Below are positions 34,006 to 47,509 of a stretch of 64,000 nucleotides of DNA, one piece after another. The translations under genes were made by a program, and so were the position numbers. How positions within the stretch are numbered: the stretch's first letter is position 1; the number at the start of each line of letters is the position of its first letter. This DNA is from Microstegium vimineum (Eukaryota; Streptophyta; Magnoliopsida; Poales; Poaceae): contig CM039140.1 in NCBI GenBank assembly GCA_022036555.1, forward strand, positions 744,001-808,000, in the 5' to 3' direction. Under the pieces are notes generated by a model. It searched no databases. It had not been told where the DNA came from and worked only from the letters and a program-made list of their open reading frames with translations.

Positions 34006-36613
34006 TCAGGACAAAACTGTTGGCCCATGTACAGAATGACGTGAAGACAGAAATTATGAATATCACATTTAGCAGCATGGTTTATTCCAGTCCGGAGGCA
34101 TATTTCAGTCCTTCAGGCAGCCATATCTTATATTGTATACAGGATACAGAAGATATCCGTGACAGGTCCAAAATCATGATGAGCTTATTGACAGTTAGAG
34201 GTGAATGCCTAGAGGCAAGCACAGATCATTGAGGGGGATCTCTGGCAGAATACAAATCTAGTTACTGTACAACAATATCTAATCAGTCTACTCACCCTGG
34301 AAACCTGCGCGTGTACATTGGTTCCTGACGCAGCCGCCAGCCAGAATACACACCCCAGTTAGCTCCCGATTATTCTCACTAATTCATTGATTGAATCATT
34401 GTGCTGCAGCTGCGTCTGCTTGTCCATACCCATTTTTAATTCATGGCTAGTTATGGTGTACATAATTCAGCACAGCAGAATTAGCTAGACTGACTGGCTG
34501 ACAAGTGACGGTCAAGATGTGACTGTTCACCAAAGCTGAAAACTGAATGGAAGTTGTGAGTTAAGTCGGTACCTTAGCAGAACCATACTTGCCTCGAATC
34601 GAAATAACTGAATACTCACACATGCTGCAACTATTTCATTTCCAATATTTACGTTCTGGCAAGGCTCATGAACGCCAGCCTACCCCGTATTTGTTGCATG
34701 TCATTATCGTCCTTTGTTTCACTCGTAGGTACTTTTGAACACCAAGTTCTGACCTACAGGTTACAGAGCCTACTGTTCTCTTGGTCCACTTGACCGCAAC
34801 AGCGGTCGGGTTAGGCTAGTAGGCTTGTAATGAAAGAAAAACAGGCTTCTGGTGCTAATTAACCAGCCGTGTGTACGTGCAATTGTGAGCGTAATGCGAC
34901 CTGTCTCGCCTTGCTTCAACCAAGGGACAAACCCTGCCTGGAAAAACATGGAGGAGCGTGCGGTGAGCCTCCAGTAAGTAAATGCGTGGCGCCACTGACA
35001 GCGCACCGGCACTGCTGACCAACAGAATGGGCACTTCCGCATTTCCCTTCTCGGGAATAATGGTAGTACTTGCACATTGATGATCCCTGGTGCGTTCGGT
35101 TACGTACGTGGACAGTCACATGCCCAGAGGACCAAGAATTCAAGCCGAACCGAACCGAACTCCTTTGCCACTTTGTGCGGTTCCTACTGCGCGCACAGCA
35201 GCACGGGCCAGTCAGGGGCGCACGAGGAGGCCGTGCCCGACCCCCATCGGCCACGTACACCCAGGACCCTCCTCCGGCACCAGCAGCCGTCCTCGCTCAC
35301 GGAATGCGCGCGAGGACCACAGCAAAGGCGATTAGATTGTGCTCGACCCCCACGGGGGGCCGGCGGGCCGCCTGTTGCTCTCGCCAATAAACACCTCCAA
35401 AGTTGGAGGTGGGGAGAGCGGCCGGGGCAATGAATGGAACAGAGCACACACAGCATTCCACGGCTAACCGCGTCCGCCGCCGCTGGCCAACGACCGATCC
35501 TACCGGCCGACGAGCGGTGGAAACCCGGCACGGGCCAATTAACGATCGGCGCGCGCGCGCTGCCGTGTTCGATGGAGCCACCACACGAACCAGCCCCGCG
35601 CGCGTCGACGCGATTCCCCGGCCCCAGCCGAGCGAGCCGGCGCCTGCTGGCGGACCGGCAGCATTTCACGTGAGGTCATCGTCCAGGATCGGAGGCCGCC
35701 CTTGTTGTTACCCCCTTTGCCTTTTGTTATATGGCGACGCACGGTCGCTCGTGTCAGGACGACTCAGGAGGCAAGTCATCATCCGTCGGAAACGAAGCGC
35801 CACCACCTGTTCCAAAGTGACTCTACCGGCGAAACTTCACAAGGCGTTGGCGTCGTAGCTCGTGTCGTGACCGCATGCATTCCGTCGTCGTTTCTCGTTC
35901 CCGTGTAGAGTCTGCATCTGCATGCCATTCTTCGTGGTAACCGCGTCCGTCCGATCCGGCCCCACAAGCACGGACGGAGGAGGCAGCAGGGGCCCCCAGC
36001 AGCAGGGGATGCATGGTCTCAGTACGTTACCGGCCACTCCTTGCCTTGCCTGTATGTATAGGCGGGCGTGGAGATTTCTGAGCAGTCCTTGTCGATCGAG
36101 TTGTCGTGCATGGCAGGGGGTCGGTGGTTGTAGCCGCGCTGATGCGCCCAACCCAACCGGAGCCTCAGAGGTCGCTTTCTTTCCCGTCCACTGTGGGTCT
36201 GTGACTGTGATCTCCGTACGCGACGGGCGACGCCCAGCCCACACACTGGCCACTGTCCACTGTCCACCGGGGCTGCAACGAATTCTGCAGACACCTCGAT
36301 CGTCGCCTCCTTTATGTTCGGTTTTTATCAGCTTGGCTGTCACGAGTTCCCCAGGCCGTGGGACGTGGGGGCACAAAAGGCGTAACAGCGACTTACGAAT
36401 CCCGCCGGCCGCCTTTGCTTTCTTTCTCAAGTAGCACTACTCGATGCCGATCGCTTCTGTATGCTGAATTTCTTTTGGGGATTTGTTGTCCCCCGTTTTC
36501 ATTTTCAGAAGAAAAATAATAGGGACTGAGAGGGAGGTATGGTGGGGGAAAAAAAGGTGGTGTTCGAACGGAAAAGCATCGTGACTACCTAAGATAAATT
36601 CTCGCGCGTCAGC
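34006..36613. other. 3' flank of the lipase gene and a GC-rich orphan block
   Basis: 34006 to about 35050 is AT-rich and probably includes the lipase 3' UTR. From about 35050 to 36430 the DNA becomes GC- and CpG-rich, with overlapping frames on all strands but no recognisable domain or credible splice structure. It may be an unassigned promoter/CpG-rich region or the eroded 5' end of a gene interrupted by the copia element at 36614. A short hairpin (CACCTCCAA-AG-TTGGAGGTG) lies at 35392-35411. Confidence 0.45.
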
Positions 36614-36902
36614 TGTTGGAATATGATCCGAATTATAACATGAGTCTTGTGGGGACGTCTGAAAGGCCCATGGTTCGGATTATGTTTATTAGCGGATTTG
36701 TTTCCGTGACAGTCAGTCTGTCCTATAAATACATCTTGTAAGCCGTACGGGAAGAGCTGACGACTCATTGTATTCCCTGCGTTCTGTAAACACTCTCCTC
36801 ATATAGTGAAGATCGCCGATTGGCGCCCGTGGTTTTTCTCACAAGGGTTTTCCACATAAAATTTGTGTCTCGTGTGCGATCTTGTTTGATTATTCCCTAA
36901 CA
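36614..36902 (+). repeat. 5' LTR of copia element 2
   Basis: It starts TGTTGGAATATGATCCGAAT and ends CCCTAACA, 289 bp, with a TATAAATA box at about 36725 that would serve element transcription. Confidence 0.9.
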
Positions 36903-37394
36903 AGTGGTATCTAGAGCCTGACACGAGATTAGATTGAAAAAAAAATTAGGGTTTCATCCGTGTTCATCAGGCCGCCGCCGTCAAGTTTTTTTCCGTGCTG
37001 TGTAAACAGGCGACTTGGACGTCCGACGTCGAGTCCAAGGCGGAGTTGTGATTGTCTCTGTGCCGTCCTCGAGTTGGTGTTGGAAACCGTGTTGCTGTTC
37101 CACACGCGGCTCTAGGAGGAGAGCGTCACGGCGTGTTGCGCGCTGCGTTCTGTTGCTCCCTGGCTGTTGTCCCGTTTCTAGCGCAGAGGTGATCAGGTGG
37201 TGGCGTGTGGTGGTGGAAATTTTCCATCAAATTTTGCTGCTACGCGCACACAGCAGATCGTACCAGGAGAATTATTCAATGGTTATTTGCTATTCGTACA
37301 CAGATTGTGTATCAGGCTGCAGATTTTTTGCTAGGGTTACACCTAAGTTTCTGCAGATTATTTTTCTTCTGGTTATTGTTGTGATTTCTTCATC

Positions 37395-40300
37395 ATGTCT
37401 TCGGTGAAATATGATCTTCCGCCGCTGGATCGCGACACAAGGTTCGCTCTATGGCAAGTCAAAATGAGGGCTATTCTTACACAGGCTGATGTGGACGATG
37501 CTCTTGATAAATTCAGTAACAAAGATTCAAAGTCTTGGACCGATGATGAGAAGAGAAAAGATCGTAAGGCCTTGACTCAAATTCAGCTTCATCTTTCAAA
37601 TAATATTTTGCAAAATTGTCTGCAGGAGAAAACTGCAGCTGCTCTATGGCTCAAGTTAGAGTCAATTTGCATGTCTAAGGATTTGACAAGCAAAATGCAC
37701 ATGAAGATGAAGTTGTATACGCACAAGCTGCAAGAAGGTGGTTCTGTGATTAGCCATCTTACGACCTTCAAGGAGATCGTTTCTGATCTAAAAGCTATGG
37801 AGGTAAAATATGATGATGAAGATTTGGGTCTTATTCTTTTGTGCTCTTTGTCTAGTTCTTATACAAACTTCAGAGATACACTGTTATACAGTCATGATAC
37901 GCTAACTCTTGATAAAGTTTCTGAGGCGTTGCATGCCAAGGAAAGGATGAAATTGATGGTGTCTTCTGAAGGTTCTGCTTTCAATGGAGAAGCGTTGTCT
38001 GTTCGTGGGAGGACAGAAAATAAATCTAAGAGTGACAATAGAGGCAAAAGTTCCAGTGGTTATAGAGGCCGATCGAAATCTCGAAGCAAGGGAGATAAAT
38101 TTTGCAAGTATTGCAAGAAGGATAATCACTTTATTGATGAATGTTATAAATTGAAAAACAAAGAGAAGAGAGCTGGCACATATAAAGAGAAAGGTAAATC
38201 CAATGATGAAGGTAATGCTTCTGTTGCTGCTTCTAAGGCAGATTATTCTGATGGTGATTCGCTAGTTGCTTTTGCTGGATGTGCTAATAGTGGTGATGAA
38301 TGGATTCTTGATTTTGCTGCTTCATTTCATATATGTATTAATAGAGATTGGTTTGTCACCTATGATCCACTCCAAGGTGGAGGTTCTGTCAGGTTGGGTG
38401 ATGACAGTCCACGTAATATTGTTGGCATTGGATCTATTCAGATCAAGATGCATGATGGAATTGTCAGAACTCTTACTGATGTGAGGCATGTTCTAGCTAT
38501 GAGCAAGAATCTTATTTCTCTGAGTACTCTTGATAGTAAAGGGTACAAGTACTCCGGTGGAGATGGAGTTTTGAAGGTGTCAAAGGGTTCTCTTATTGTG
38601 ATGAAAGGTGAATTGAAATCTCCAAATTTGTATCGTCTTCATGGTACTACAATTACAGGTGATGCTGCTGTAATTTCTGATTCATCATCTAATTCTGATG
38701 CTACTAATCTCTGACATATGCGTCTTGGACATATGAGTGAGAAAGACTTGCATGAATTGTGCAAGAGAGGTTTTCTTGATCAAGATAGCATCAGTAAGTT
38801 AAAATTTTGTGAGCATTGTATTTTTGGCAAACATAAGAGTGTGTCTTTCAATACCTCTACTCATAAAAGTAAAGGTATTCTTGATTATGTGCATTCTGAT
38901 TTATGGGAACCATCTCGCAAGCCTTCTAATGGTGGTTCACGTTATATGTTGACGATCATTGATGATTATTCTCGTAAGGTATGACCTTATTTCTTGAAGT
39001 ATAAATCAGAAGCATTTTCAGCATTTAAAGAGTGGAAGGTTATGATTGAAAATCAAACTGAGAAGAAAGTTAAAAAGCTTCGCACTGATAATGGGATGGA
39101 ATTTTGTTCTAATGAGTTTAATGCATATTGCAAGTCTCAAGGCATTGTTAGGTGCTACACTATTTCTTATACGCCTCAACAGAATGGTGTAGCTGAGCGT
39201 ATGAACAGAACTATCATCTCCAGAGCCCGTTGCATGTTGTCAAATTCGGGTTTGAATAGGCGTTTTTGGGCTGAAGCTGCTTCCACTGCTTGCTATCTTA
39301 TTAATCGTTCACCCTGCATCCCTCTTGATAAGAAAACTTCAATTGAGGTATGGTCTGGTTCTCCAGCTGATTATTCGTAATTGAGAGTTTTTGGTTGTTC
39401 TGCCTATGCTCATGTTGATAATGGTAAATTGGAGCCTAGAGCTGTTAAATGCATATTTCTTGGTTATCAACCTGGTGTTAAAGGTTATAAATTGTGGAAT
39501 CCCCAAACTCGTAAAGTTGTGCTTAGCAGGAATGTTATCTTTAATAAATCTGCTATGTATTATGACAACTTGTCTGTTGATGCTCCTACTGAGGGAGAGA
39601 AAATAAGTGTGCAGGTGGAGCACTTGATTGATGCACCAGATGTTGATAATGTTGTTGTGCAAGATGCACCTATTGCTGAAATTTCTCCAATTGTTGATGA
39701 TTCATCTACTGTTGAGCATTCTTCTCTAGTTGTGCAGTCTCCACAACATTCTATTGCTGCTAATAGAACTAGAAGGCAACCCAAACCAGTTAAAAGGTAT
39801 ATTGAAGAATGCAATGTTGCTTATGCTATGAGTGTTGCAAAAGATATCGAAGGTAATTCAGAACCTTCTAATTATTCTGAGGCTATTGTTTCTGCTGATC
39901 GCAACAATTGGATGACCGTTATGCAAGATGAGATGGAGTCCCTTGAAAAGAATGGTACTTGGGATTTAGTAAGATTGCCTAAGGATAAGAAGCCTGTCCG
40001 TTGTAAATGGATTTTCAAAAGAAAGGAGGGTATTTCTCCAAGTGAGCCAGCAAGGTATAAAGTAAGGTTGGTTGCTAAAGGTTATAGCCAGATTTCAGGT
40101 ATTGATTTTAATAATGTCTTTTTCCCAGTTGTTAAGCATAGTTCTATTCGTACTTTGCTTAGTATTGTTGTCATGCATGATTATGAACTTGAGCAACTAG
40201 ATATTAAAACTACATTCTTACATGGGGAGTTGGAAGAAGACATTTATATGAGCCAACCTGAAGGTTTTGTTAATCCTGGAAAAGAAAACCTTGTTTGCAA

Positions 40301-41372
40301 GTTAAAGAAATCGCTTTTTGGTTTGAAGCAATCTCCTAGGCAATGGTACAAGAGATTTGACTCTTTCATGCTCTCTCGTGGCTTTAAGCGGTCTGATTAT
40401 GATAGCTGTGTTTATTTGAAGATTGTTAATGGTTCAGCTATTTATCTGCTTCTTTATGTTGATGATATGTTGATTGCTGCTAAAGAAAAATTAGAAATAG
40501 CTAAATTGAAAGCACAATTGAGTAAAGAATTTGAGATGAAGGACTTAGGTGAAGCTAAGAAAATTCTTGGTATGAAAATTACTAGAGATAGAAAATCTGG
40601 TAAGTTATACCTCAGTCAGCGAGGTTATATTGAAAAGGTTCTTCGTCGTTTTAATATGCATAATGCAAAACCAGTGAGTACTCTATTAGCTACACATTTC
40701 AGATTATCCTCAGCTTTATGTCCAGAGTCAGATGTTGATATTGAGTACATGTCTAGAGTTTCATATTCCAGTGCAGTTGGTTCTCTTATGTATGCCATGG
40801 TTTGTTTTCGTTCTGATTTATCTCAAGCATTGAGTGTTGTCAGTAGATTCATGGCTAATCCTGGTAAGGAGCATTGGAGGGTTGTTCAATGGATTTTTAG
40901 ATATTTGCGAGGTACTTCTAATGCCTGTTTGTAATTTGGGGAAATCTAGAGATGGACTTGTTGGTTATGTTGATTCTGATTATGCTGGTGATTTGGATAA
41001 GAGGAGGTCTCTCACGGATTATGTTTTTACCATTGGTGGTTGTGCTGTTAGCTGGAAAGCAAGTTTACAGGCTACTGTTGCTCTGTCTACTACAGAAGCT
41101 AAATATATGGCTATTTCTGAAGCTTGTAAGGAAGCTATTTGGTTGAGAGGTTTATACTCTAAACTTTGCGGGTTACTTCTTGCACTACTATACATTGTGA
41201 TAGCCAAAGTGCTATTTGTCTGACTAAAGATCAGATGTTTCATGAAAGGACTAAGCACATCGATGTGAGATATCATTTTATTCGAGGTGTTATTGTTGAA
41301 GGTGATGTGAAGGTATGCAAGATAAGTACTCATGAGAATCCCGCTGATATGTTGACAAAGCCTGTTCCTTGA
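37395..41372 (+). pseudogene. Copia gag-pol polyprotein, disabled
   Basis: The frame opens at ATG 37395 (MSSVKYDLPPL) with gag, a zinc knuckle CKYCKKDNHFIDEC, protease with WILDFAASFH (the usual D-T/S-G/A site altered to DFA), integrase with HMRLGHMS, LRTDNGMEF and YTPQQNGVAERMNR, reverse transcriptase with LDIKTTFLHGEL and LYVDDMLI, and RNase H with YVDSDYAGDLDKRRS. Stops in frame lie at 38712 (TGA), 38982 (TGA), 39378 (TAA) and 40932 (TAA). A +1 shift near 40938, in a GGGG run, is compensated by a second shift near 41170-41210, after which the end (HIDVRYHFIRG...ADMLTKPVP) is again in the original frame. It cannot encode active enzymes. Confidence 0.92.
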
Positions 41373-41517
41373 GCTAAGTTTGAGCTATGCTCACGCTTAG
41401 TTGGTATTACAATTTAAGTCCTAGCGACTTTTGGCGCCGGTGATTATTTATTATTGAAGTGAGTTGATTGATGATACTTCATTTGCTACAAGATGAAATT
41501 CGTCTCAAGGTGGAGTT

Positions 41518-41813
41518 TGTTGGAATATGATCCGAATTATAACGTGAGTCTTGTGGGGACGCCTGGAGGACCCATGGTTCGGGTTATGTTTATTAGCGGA
41601 TTTGTTTCCGTGTTGGACTACGGTCAGTCCGTCCTATAAATACATCTTGTAAGCCGTACGGGAAGAGTTGACGACTCATTGTATTCCCTGCGTTCTGTAA
41701 ACACTCTCCTCATATAGTGAAGATCGCCGGTTGGCGCCCATGGTTTTTCCCGCAAGGGTTTTCCACGTAAAATTTGTGTCTCGTGTGGAATCTTATTTGA
41801 TTATTCCCTAAGA
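41518..41813 (+). repeat. 3' LTR of copia element 2
   Basis: It matches 36614-36902 with scattered substitutions and a short insertion (GTTGGACTACG near 41615). It ends CCCTAAGA rather than CCCTAACA. Confidence 0.88.
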
Positions 41814-43404
41814 CATCCTCTACTACGAGCCGTCTCTTTCTCAGACCAAACATGCTGTATAGGGATGGTACGGAGTATGTAACAAATTAAGATGTACTGC
41901 GACTCCGACATTCTGCATGACAACTTGTAGTGGCTGTCTTCATAGCGTATAGTAATAGCTAGCGTAGTATCATGCATTATTATTATTGGTACCGTGTCGA
42001 AAAGTTGAGACGATAGAAGCATTTTCCAACGATTCTCCCTTTTTCTTGTGAAAGAATCTTCAAACGCATCCACTATATATATGGTGGTCTACTTACTACG
42101 GTAGTGCATCAGGATTCCATCAGTGTGCATCCAATTAGTGGTTCGACTACTACTAGCTGTGCCATGCACCGGAACGGCTGCATGCTTTTCTCCTGAGCGC
42201 GATGCGAAGCGAAAGCAACGCAGGAATCGTGGGCGAAAGCGCGCAGAAAGATGACGCTAAGCGAGGCTTTTCTTAGGAGGACGCCACTACTACCACTACC
42301 AGAGGAAACATAGAAGAACAGTACTCCGTATATTGTTATGATATTGCTAATGCGGCTAGTGGCCAAAGTTGGCTGGCCCTTCTCCACTTATGAGCATAGT
42401 ATAAAAGGAGTAGTATATATGATATGATTTGTTTTGTTCAGATACATATGCATGTGTTGGTTTGGTGCTCCAAGCTAGTAGCTAGGAATAATTTGACCAG
42501 CCGATAAAAAGTGTCTCCGGTTCCCCGATATTGTAAATAAAGAGATTAAAAGCTATGCATTTGGATCCTGCTAAAATATACGTATCACTTAGTTATAGAG
42601 AAAAAGAAGATGCTTCAGTGACGTTTTTAGTCGTGTACTAGCCGGCTGCCCAAGTCAATACTAGAGCTGGCCCTTAAACAACCCCAATTGCTCTTGCTCG
42701 TTTCTCGTGGGTCCATGCATTAATTATATAGTTCAGTGACTGAATATTTTTATTTTGTTTAGAAAAAGAAAAAGGTTCAGTGACCATACACAATCAGAAC
42801 AGACAGTTGGATCGCGAGGTAGGCCGGCCAGCACATTATCTTGATTTGATTTTCGCGTGACTATCGTTGTGGGAAACATTAATTTCGTTTCCTTTTAGCT
42901 GAAGCATCTCTACTAGTATCAGCGTTTAACCGGAGCAGATTAGTTATCAACGTTTAGCCGTAGCGGATCAGGGTTTTGGGAATTTGGACAAACGGCACCC
43001 ACTGCACAACCAGGACACACCACCAACCCACACGTAGCAGCCGCAGCTTTTTTCTGTGGTGGGCTCTCTCTCGGTCATCTCTGACGCGCAGCTCAGGTCC
43101 GGCAGCGATCAACGAACAGCGCGGGTCGATCGGTCGGTCTCATCAGTCCGGCGTCCTGCCTCCTGCGCCGCACAATCGTAGCATAACACGGGTCGTTTTG
43201 TCTTTGTTGAATAATGAAGCCTCTTTTCTTTTCTTTTCTTTTTTCTCTTCCCTTTGACTTGTCTCAAGGCGAGCGGCGACGGCGAGAGCCGGTATGATGA
43301 TGATTGATGCGCACGGCCGCACGTACGGCTCGAAGGAGATCGAGCCACGAGCGTTCCTCCAAAGGAAGGAGCCGTACGGTTTTACACGCTTGGTTTCTAG
43401 CGCT
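41814..43404. other. Intergenic, no gene recognised
   Basis: AT-rich for most of its length, with a GC-richer patch at 42960-43360. No open frame shows a domain. Purine/pyrimidine runs (TTCTTTTCTTTTCTTTT at 43224-43243) are low-complexity. Confidence 0.5.
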
Positions 43405-43692
43405 TGCGTGCTCTCAATGGATAGTTTTATGACGTTGTTTTCAAGACTGTTATATCATACAAAATGAAATGAAACTAGGATGAAACACCCACTTTCAATG
43501 GAGAGTTTCATTCTATAGTGTCATAGACATTTAATTCCATGACTCATAGAGAGTTGGTATTCGTGCCAAGAGAGTGTCATCCCCATGACACTCATTTCTT
43601 CTTTCTCTTCTTAAATACACTGACATGTCATCTAAAGTACCTATGTGGCAACCTATTTAATGCGAATGAAACTCAAATAATACTGAGACTGG
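43405..43692. mobile_element. MITE, family shared with 7723-8000 (copy 2)
   Basis: It shares ATGACGTTGTTTTCAAGACTG, ATTCCATGACTCATAGAGAG and TTGGTATTCGTGCCAAGAGA with the block at 7723-8000. The right end reads CTGAGACTGGCC. Body length about 290 bp, non-coding. Confidence 0.65.
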
Positions 43693-44000
43693 CCTAAGAA
43701 CCCTGATTGTTGTTGTTAACGTCATAAAGGTTGGGTCGTCCATGCTGTAAAGTTGTTGTAGGGAGTCATACATCTTAGCCCCTTCCGGATTTTAAACTTG
43801 TTGTAGCTTTGTCCAAAATCAAAATTCTCTTATGGTTTTGATCAAGTTTATTGAACAATGCATAAGTAACCTACGATCGACACCGAACAAATTGATTAGC
43901 CACAACATGATGAAATATGATATGTTTTGACAAAGGCCGAAATGTAGGTTCATATCTTTTTATATAAACTTGATCAAAGTTTGACAAATTCGATTTAGAA

Positions 44001-44277
44001 TAAGGCTCCATTTGGTAGGGCTTCTACCGCTCCAGCTTTTCTGACGCATTCACGGTTGATACATTGTTTACAGGTGCTGTTTTTATCTCTTCCCTCTTCT
44101 CCTCATACAAAGCCGGTGGAGCAGATGAAGCTAAAAAAAATTTGATTTCTCCTGCTCCCACCGGAACCGTAAGATAAAATAGAGAGAAGAGATAAAAACG
44201 ACTCCTATAAATAATATTTCGATAGTGAAATACGTCAGACAAGCTGAGCCAGTAGTACCCCTACCAAACGGGCCTAA
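44001..44277. mobile_element. Tourist-type MITE with TAA target duplication
   Basis: Termini GGCTCCATTTGGTAGGGCTT and (reverse complement of the right end) GGCCCGTTTGGTAGGGGTAC are inverted copies flanked by TAA at 44001-44003 and 44275-44277, as expected for PIF/Harbinger elements. No coding capacity. Confidence 0.75.
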
Positions 44278-47100
44278 AACTAAAACGAATTACAGCTTCC
44301 ATCAGAATAAAGATGGTTTTCACGCAAGCGCTCCAAGATGCGCCCCCTACAAGCTGCACGTGACGTAGCTACTCTCTCTCCCATGTTTTTTTGCTACACG
44401 AGATAAGTCAGGGAAAGACTGCTGGCGTTTTTTTTAATAACTTAACATAATAACATGGACCATCATCATATATCTCTGGATCTTTGGCGCACAAAGCCAG
44501 CAAGCCACCTTTCCTGTGCCGGCTTGGCGTGGCGTGAACCGTGAAGGTGAAAAAAAACCCTTCATCATTCCCGTCTCGCGTTATCGATCGAAACCACCAG
44601 CTGCCGACCTAAAAGCTACTACTAGCGCCCGTACCCGTGCCCGCTGCCGCATGGTGGGCATGGCGGCCATCCGTCTAGTCTCTCGGGTCCTCGCCTCACC
44701 GGCCAACAACCCCGGCGGCCAGAGGATCCACTGGGCCGTCGTCTCTCTCGTCTCGTCTCGTCCATCGCGAATGCGACCGACGACGATGATTACCATGAGT
44801 ACAGTACGTCCTGATGCGATCGCGATGAAGCAGGGCGGGCGGGGCGCCACTGATCGGTCGTTATTGCGCCCCAACGACGACCTGCACGAAATAAATTTAG
44901 GGGCCGTCCAGTCAGTCTCAGTCAGTCAGTCAAGGCCGCTTTGACATCTGCTTCAACAGTTCAGGTCTGGAAAAGGACGACTCCTCCGCGATCCGGAGAG
45001 TTGTTACGCTGCGAGACTGATCGGTTATGTGTGTGTGTGTGACTTGTGAGCCTGATCTCGTGATCGGCCCACCTGGCAACTGCTCCACTCCAATCAGGCT
45101 ACTGACAGAGAAGAAAAAAAAATCAAAACGCTTCCCCTGTAGTACGGGTTGCTTTTGTAATAAAATAAAGGAACAAGATTAATAATTAAATAAAACGGAC
45201 AAGAAACTCGAACTCGTGCAACATGTGAGCTGTGACGCTTCAGGTTCAAGAAAGAATCCTCCACGCAATATCCGAATAATACTTACTGTGGCTAGAGATC
45301 GACAAGCTTTTCCCTGTGCGGGATCATCCCTACTAGATTGGTAGTAACTCTTTACAGTTCACACGTAGGGGGACAACAATATGGTTATGGTCCAGGACAA
45401 CTGACAAGCGGAACCACGGGGCATTTGCCAGCTTCTCAAAAGCATGGGCGAAGCTCACCGTCCCCAAAATTCAAAGGGTCAAAGTCCAACCACCATGTCT
45501 CTCATATAACGTCCAACCATCAAATCATTTGTGGCAGTGAGTCTAGTTAGATGTAATTGGTGGAGGGAGGATGCAGAGTTTAGGCCTCCTTTGAAACGAG
45601 GAAACTTTCCTGTTTCACGTGTGTGTTTTTAAAATTAAATCAAATCTTAAGAAAATCCTGTGAAATTCTTGAGTTCTAAAGAGGCCTTTTATAGGTGTTT
45701 CTAGGCAATACTAGATGGTATTCCCTCTTTTCGAGGATCACGCACTAGATACTAGCAAACGTGTATTCGAACTCCTACAAGTATGGATAATGAGTTTGAC
45801 AGACCACTTAGTAAATCAACTAGAACTATTACCTCTAATTCATCATATACTACTGCTTATTAAAAACAAGCAATCCTCTACCGTCGTACCTGACGCGAAT
45901 GTATACAGCGAAATGGACGGGAACAAAAGGCGAGGGCATTTTGGAAATAAAGAAAAGTGGGTTGGAAGAGACCCTTCACTTTTTAATATCATATATGTAG
46001 GGATAGAGATATAACATAGATATTGTTAGTAATATCAGCACATCTTTCAAGATACACATAGCCTCAAGATATCATAATGTTTAAACATGATGTATACAAG
46101 ATAAACTATAATAAAGAAATATAGTTCTATATGTAGTCATCGTGTGTGGCTTATTTTGTAAAACCAGTTGATAACAAACCATCTTTGCACCACTTATGAC
46201 AAGAACAAAATCAGAGCTAAAGCCAATTCTAACCAATGAGAAAAGTTGGATCATCAGCTAGCTAATGAATCTATAATCATGAAACCAACAATATCATCAC
46301 TACATAGACAATAAAACAACATGTTTAGCTGATGATTTCTACGATTGTAAGTCGTCTGATCACGAAACTAAGAAGGCTTGCAAAAAGAATATTCTCTAAG
46401 AAAAGGAATAACAACACTAAAAGTTTTATGTGTAGTGTGAGTCGTGGTAAAATGTAGAATATAATCCCACCAATGACCAATCCCTTACTATGCGCTTCTA
46501 GTGCAAGATGATCTATCTACGATGTTTATGAATAATTTGTCATATAGTTTTCACCCATAAAGCCCCCAAATAAATGAAGAAAAAAAAATCTATCATGCCC
46601 CTCCCATTGGTTGCCAAAGCGCGAAGATACTGCATGGCCTCTCGGCCATACTTTTGCTACCACTTCAACAGCAGCCATCATCCATCTCGTCGTTTCTCTT
46701 GTTAGCTCCTGCTAAAAACCGTCAACATGCTCAGTCCCCCCCCCCCCCACCCCCCAATTGACTACCAATAATCCAATCAAAATGTCACCAACATTTACGG
46801 GCCTGGTACCACCACTGAAATTTGAGCTGTTTTTCTCGAACCACTAGCAGACATTCCATGGCCCCCATCAGGCATCAGAGATGAGACGGTGCATGTTCAT
46901 GTTGCCAACCCTACAGTAAAAGCGCACGACTACCTTGTTTGTATTGTACCCTGTAGTACTTCATTTTTTTTTCCATATATATACGCAGAGGGTCGTGCCA
47001 CCTTCTAGAAGCCCTACAAGAGCAACAAAAACTCCCTCGTCGTAGAAAAAGATGACCGGCGCGCGCATGCTGAAGCAGAGGAGAGAGGACTATGGGCCGT
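44278..47100. other. Intergenic with MITE fragments
   Basis: No gene is recognised. A GC-rich patch at 44500-44950 has open frames of low complexity. A short MITE lies at 45582-45692 (AGGCCTCCTTTGAAACGAGG against TTCTAAAGAGGCCTTTT). A poly-C run lies at 46735-46760. Confidence 0.5.
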
Positions 47101-47194
47101 ACCGACGACCCGCCGTCGCAGGCAGGCCCGACCAAATCCAACTTCGATTTCGCCCTCATTTCCTGTCCCTTTTTCTACCTCGGCACACGACACG

Positions 47195-47509
47195 ATACGC
47201 CATATATACCCCGTAATAACAACCATAAAATACTCACCCGGGACGTTTCAAAACTCCCACTCGGCACGCACGGCAGGCTTCGCGGTCCGCGGTGCGCTTC
47301 GTCCCCCCCAAGGCACCGCGGACGGCATAAATCCCCCGCTCTCCCAACTTGCTGCTCCACCACCGAATCCTCGCATCGAATCGCGACCAAATCCCCCGGC
47401 CCCCACGGGCTCCCTCTCTCTCTCCCCTCCCCACCCCGCGCTCACGCACCAACACCCACTCCGTTCCTCACTGCAATCCACCGCCCGCGCGCCCCACCTC
47501 TTCGGCGCA
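47195..47509 (+). promoter_or_regulatory. Probable core promoter and 5' leader of the OXI1-like kinase gene
   Basis: A TATA box, CCATATATACC, lies at 47200-47210, about 300 nt before the ATG at 47510. The intervening leader is C-rich with pyrimidine runs (CTCTCTCTCTCCCC). A second TATA-like string (CCATATATATACGC) lies at 46973-46986. The start site is inferred. Confidence 0.5.

Larger units (their letters stand above)
36614..41813 (+). mobile_element. Ty1-copia retrotransposon, plus orientation, decayed
   Basis: LTRs lie at 36614-36902 and 41518-41813. A tRNA-Met primer site (TGGTATCTAGAGCC, 36905-36918) follows the 5' LTR, and a purine tract (CAAGGTGGAG) precedes the 3' LTR. Between them is a gag-pol frame in Copia order. 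It differs from the element at 11.4-18.2 kb in LTR and protein sequence, so it is a different family, with Tork/TNT1-like gag and protease. No convincing 5-bp target duplication is seen (TCAGC on the left, CATCC on the right), so one edge may be altered. Confidence 0.9.

Noticed and set aside
35070..36434. Overlapping frames of 100-197 codons in a GC-rich block
   Set aside because: Frames exist on every strand at once and none contains a recognisable motif; composition explains them. The block itself is kept as a finding, not as a gene.
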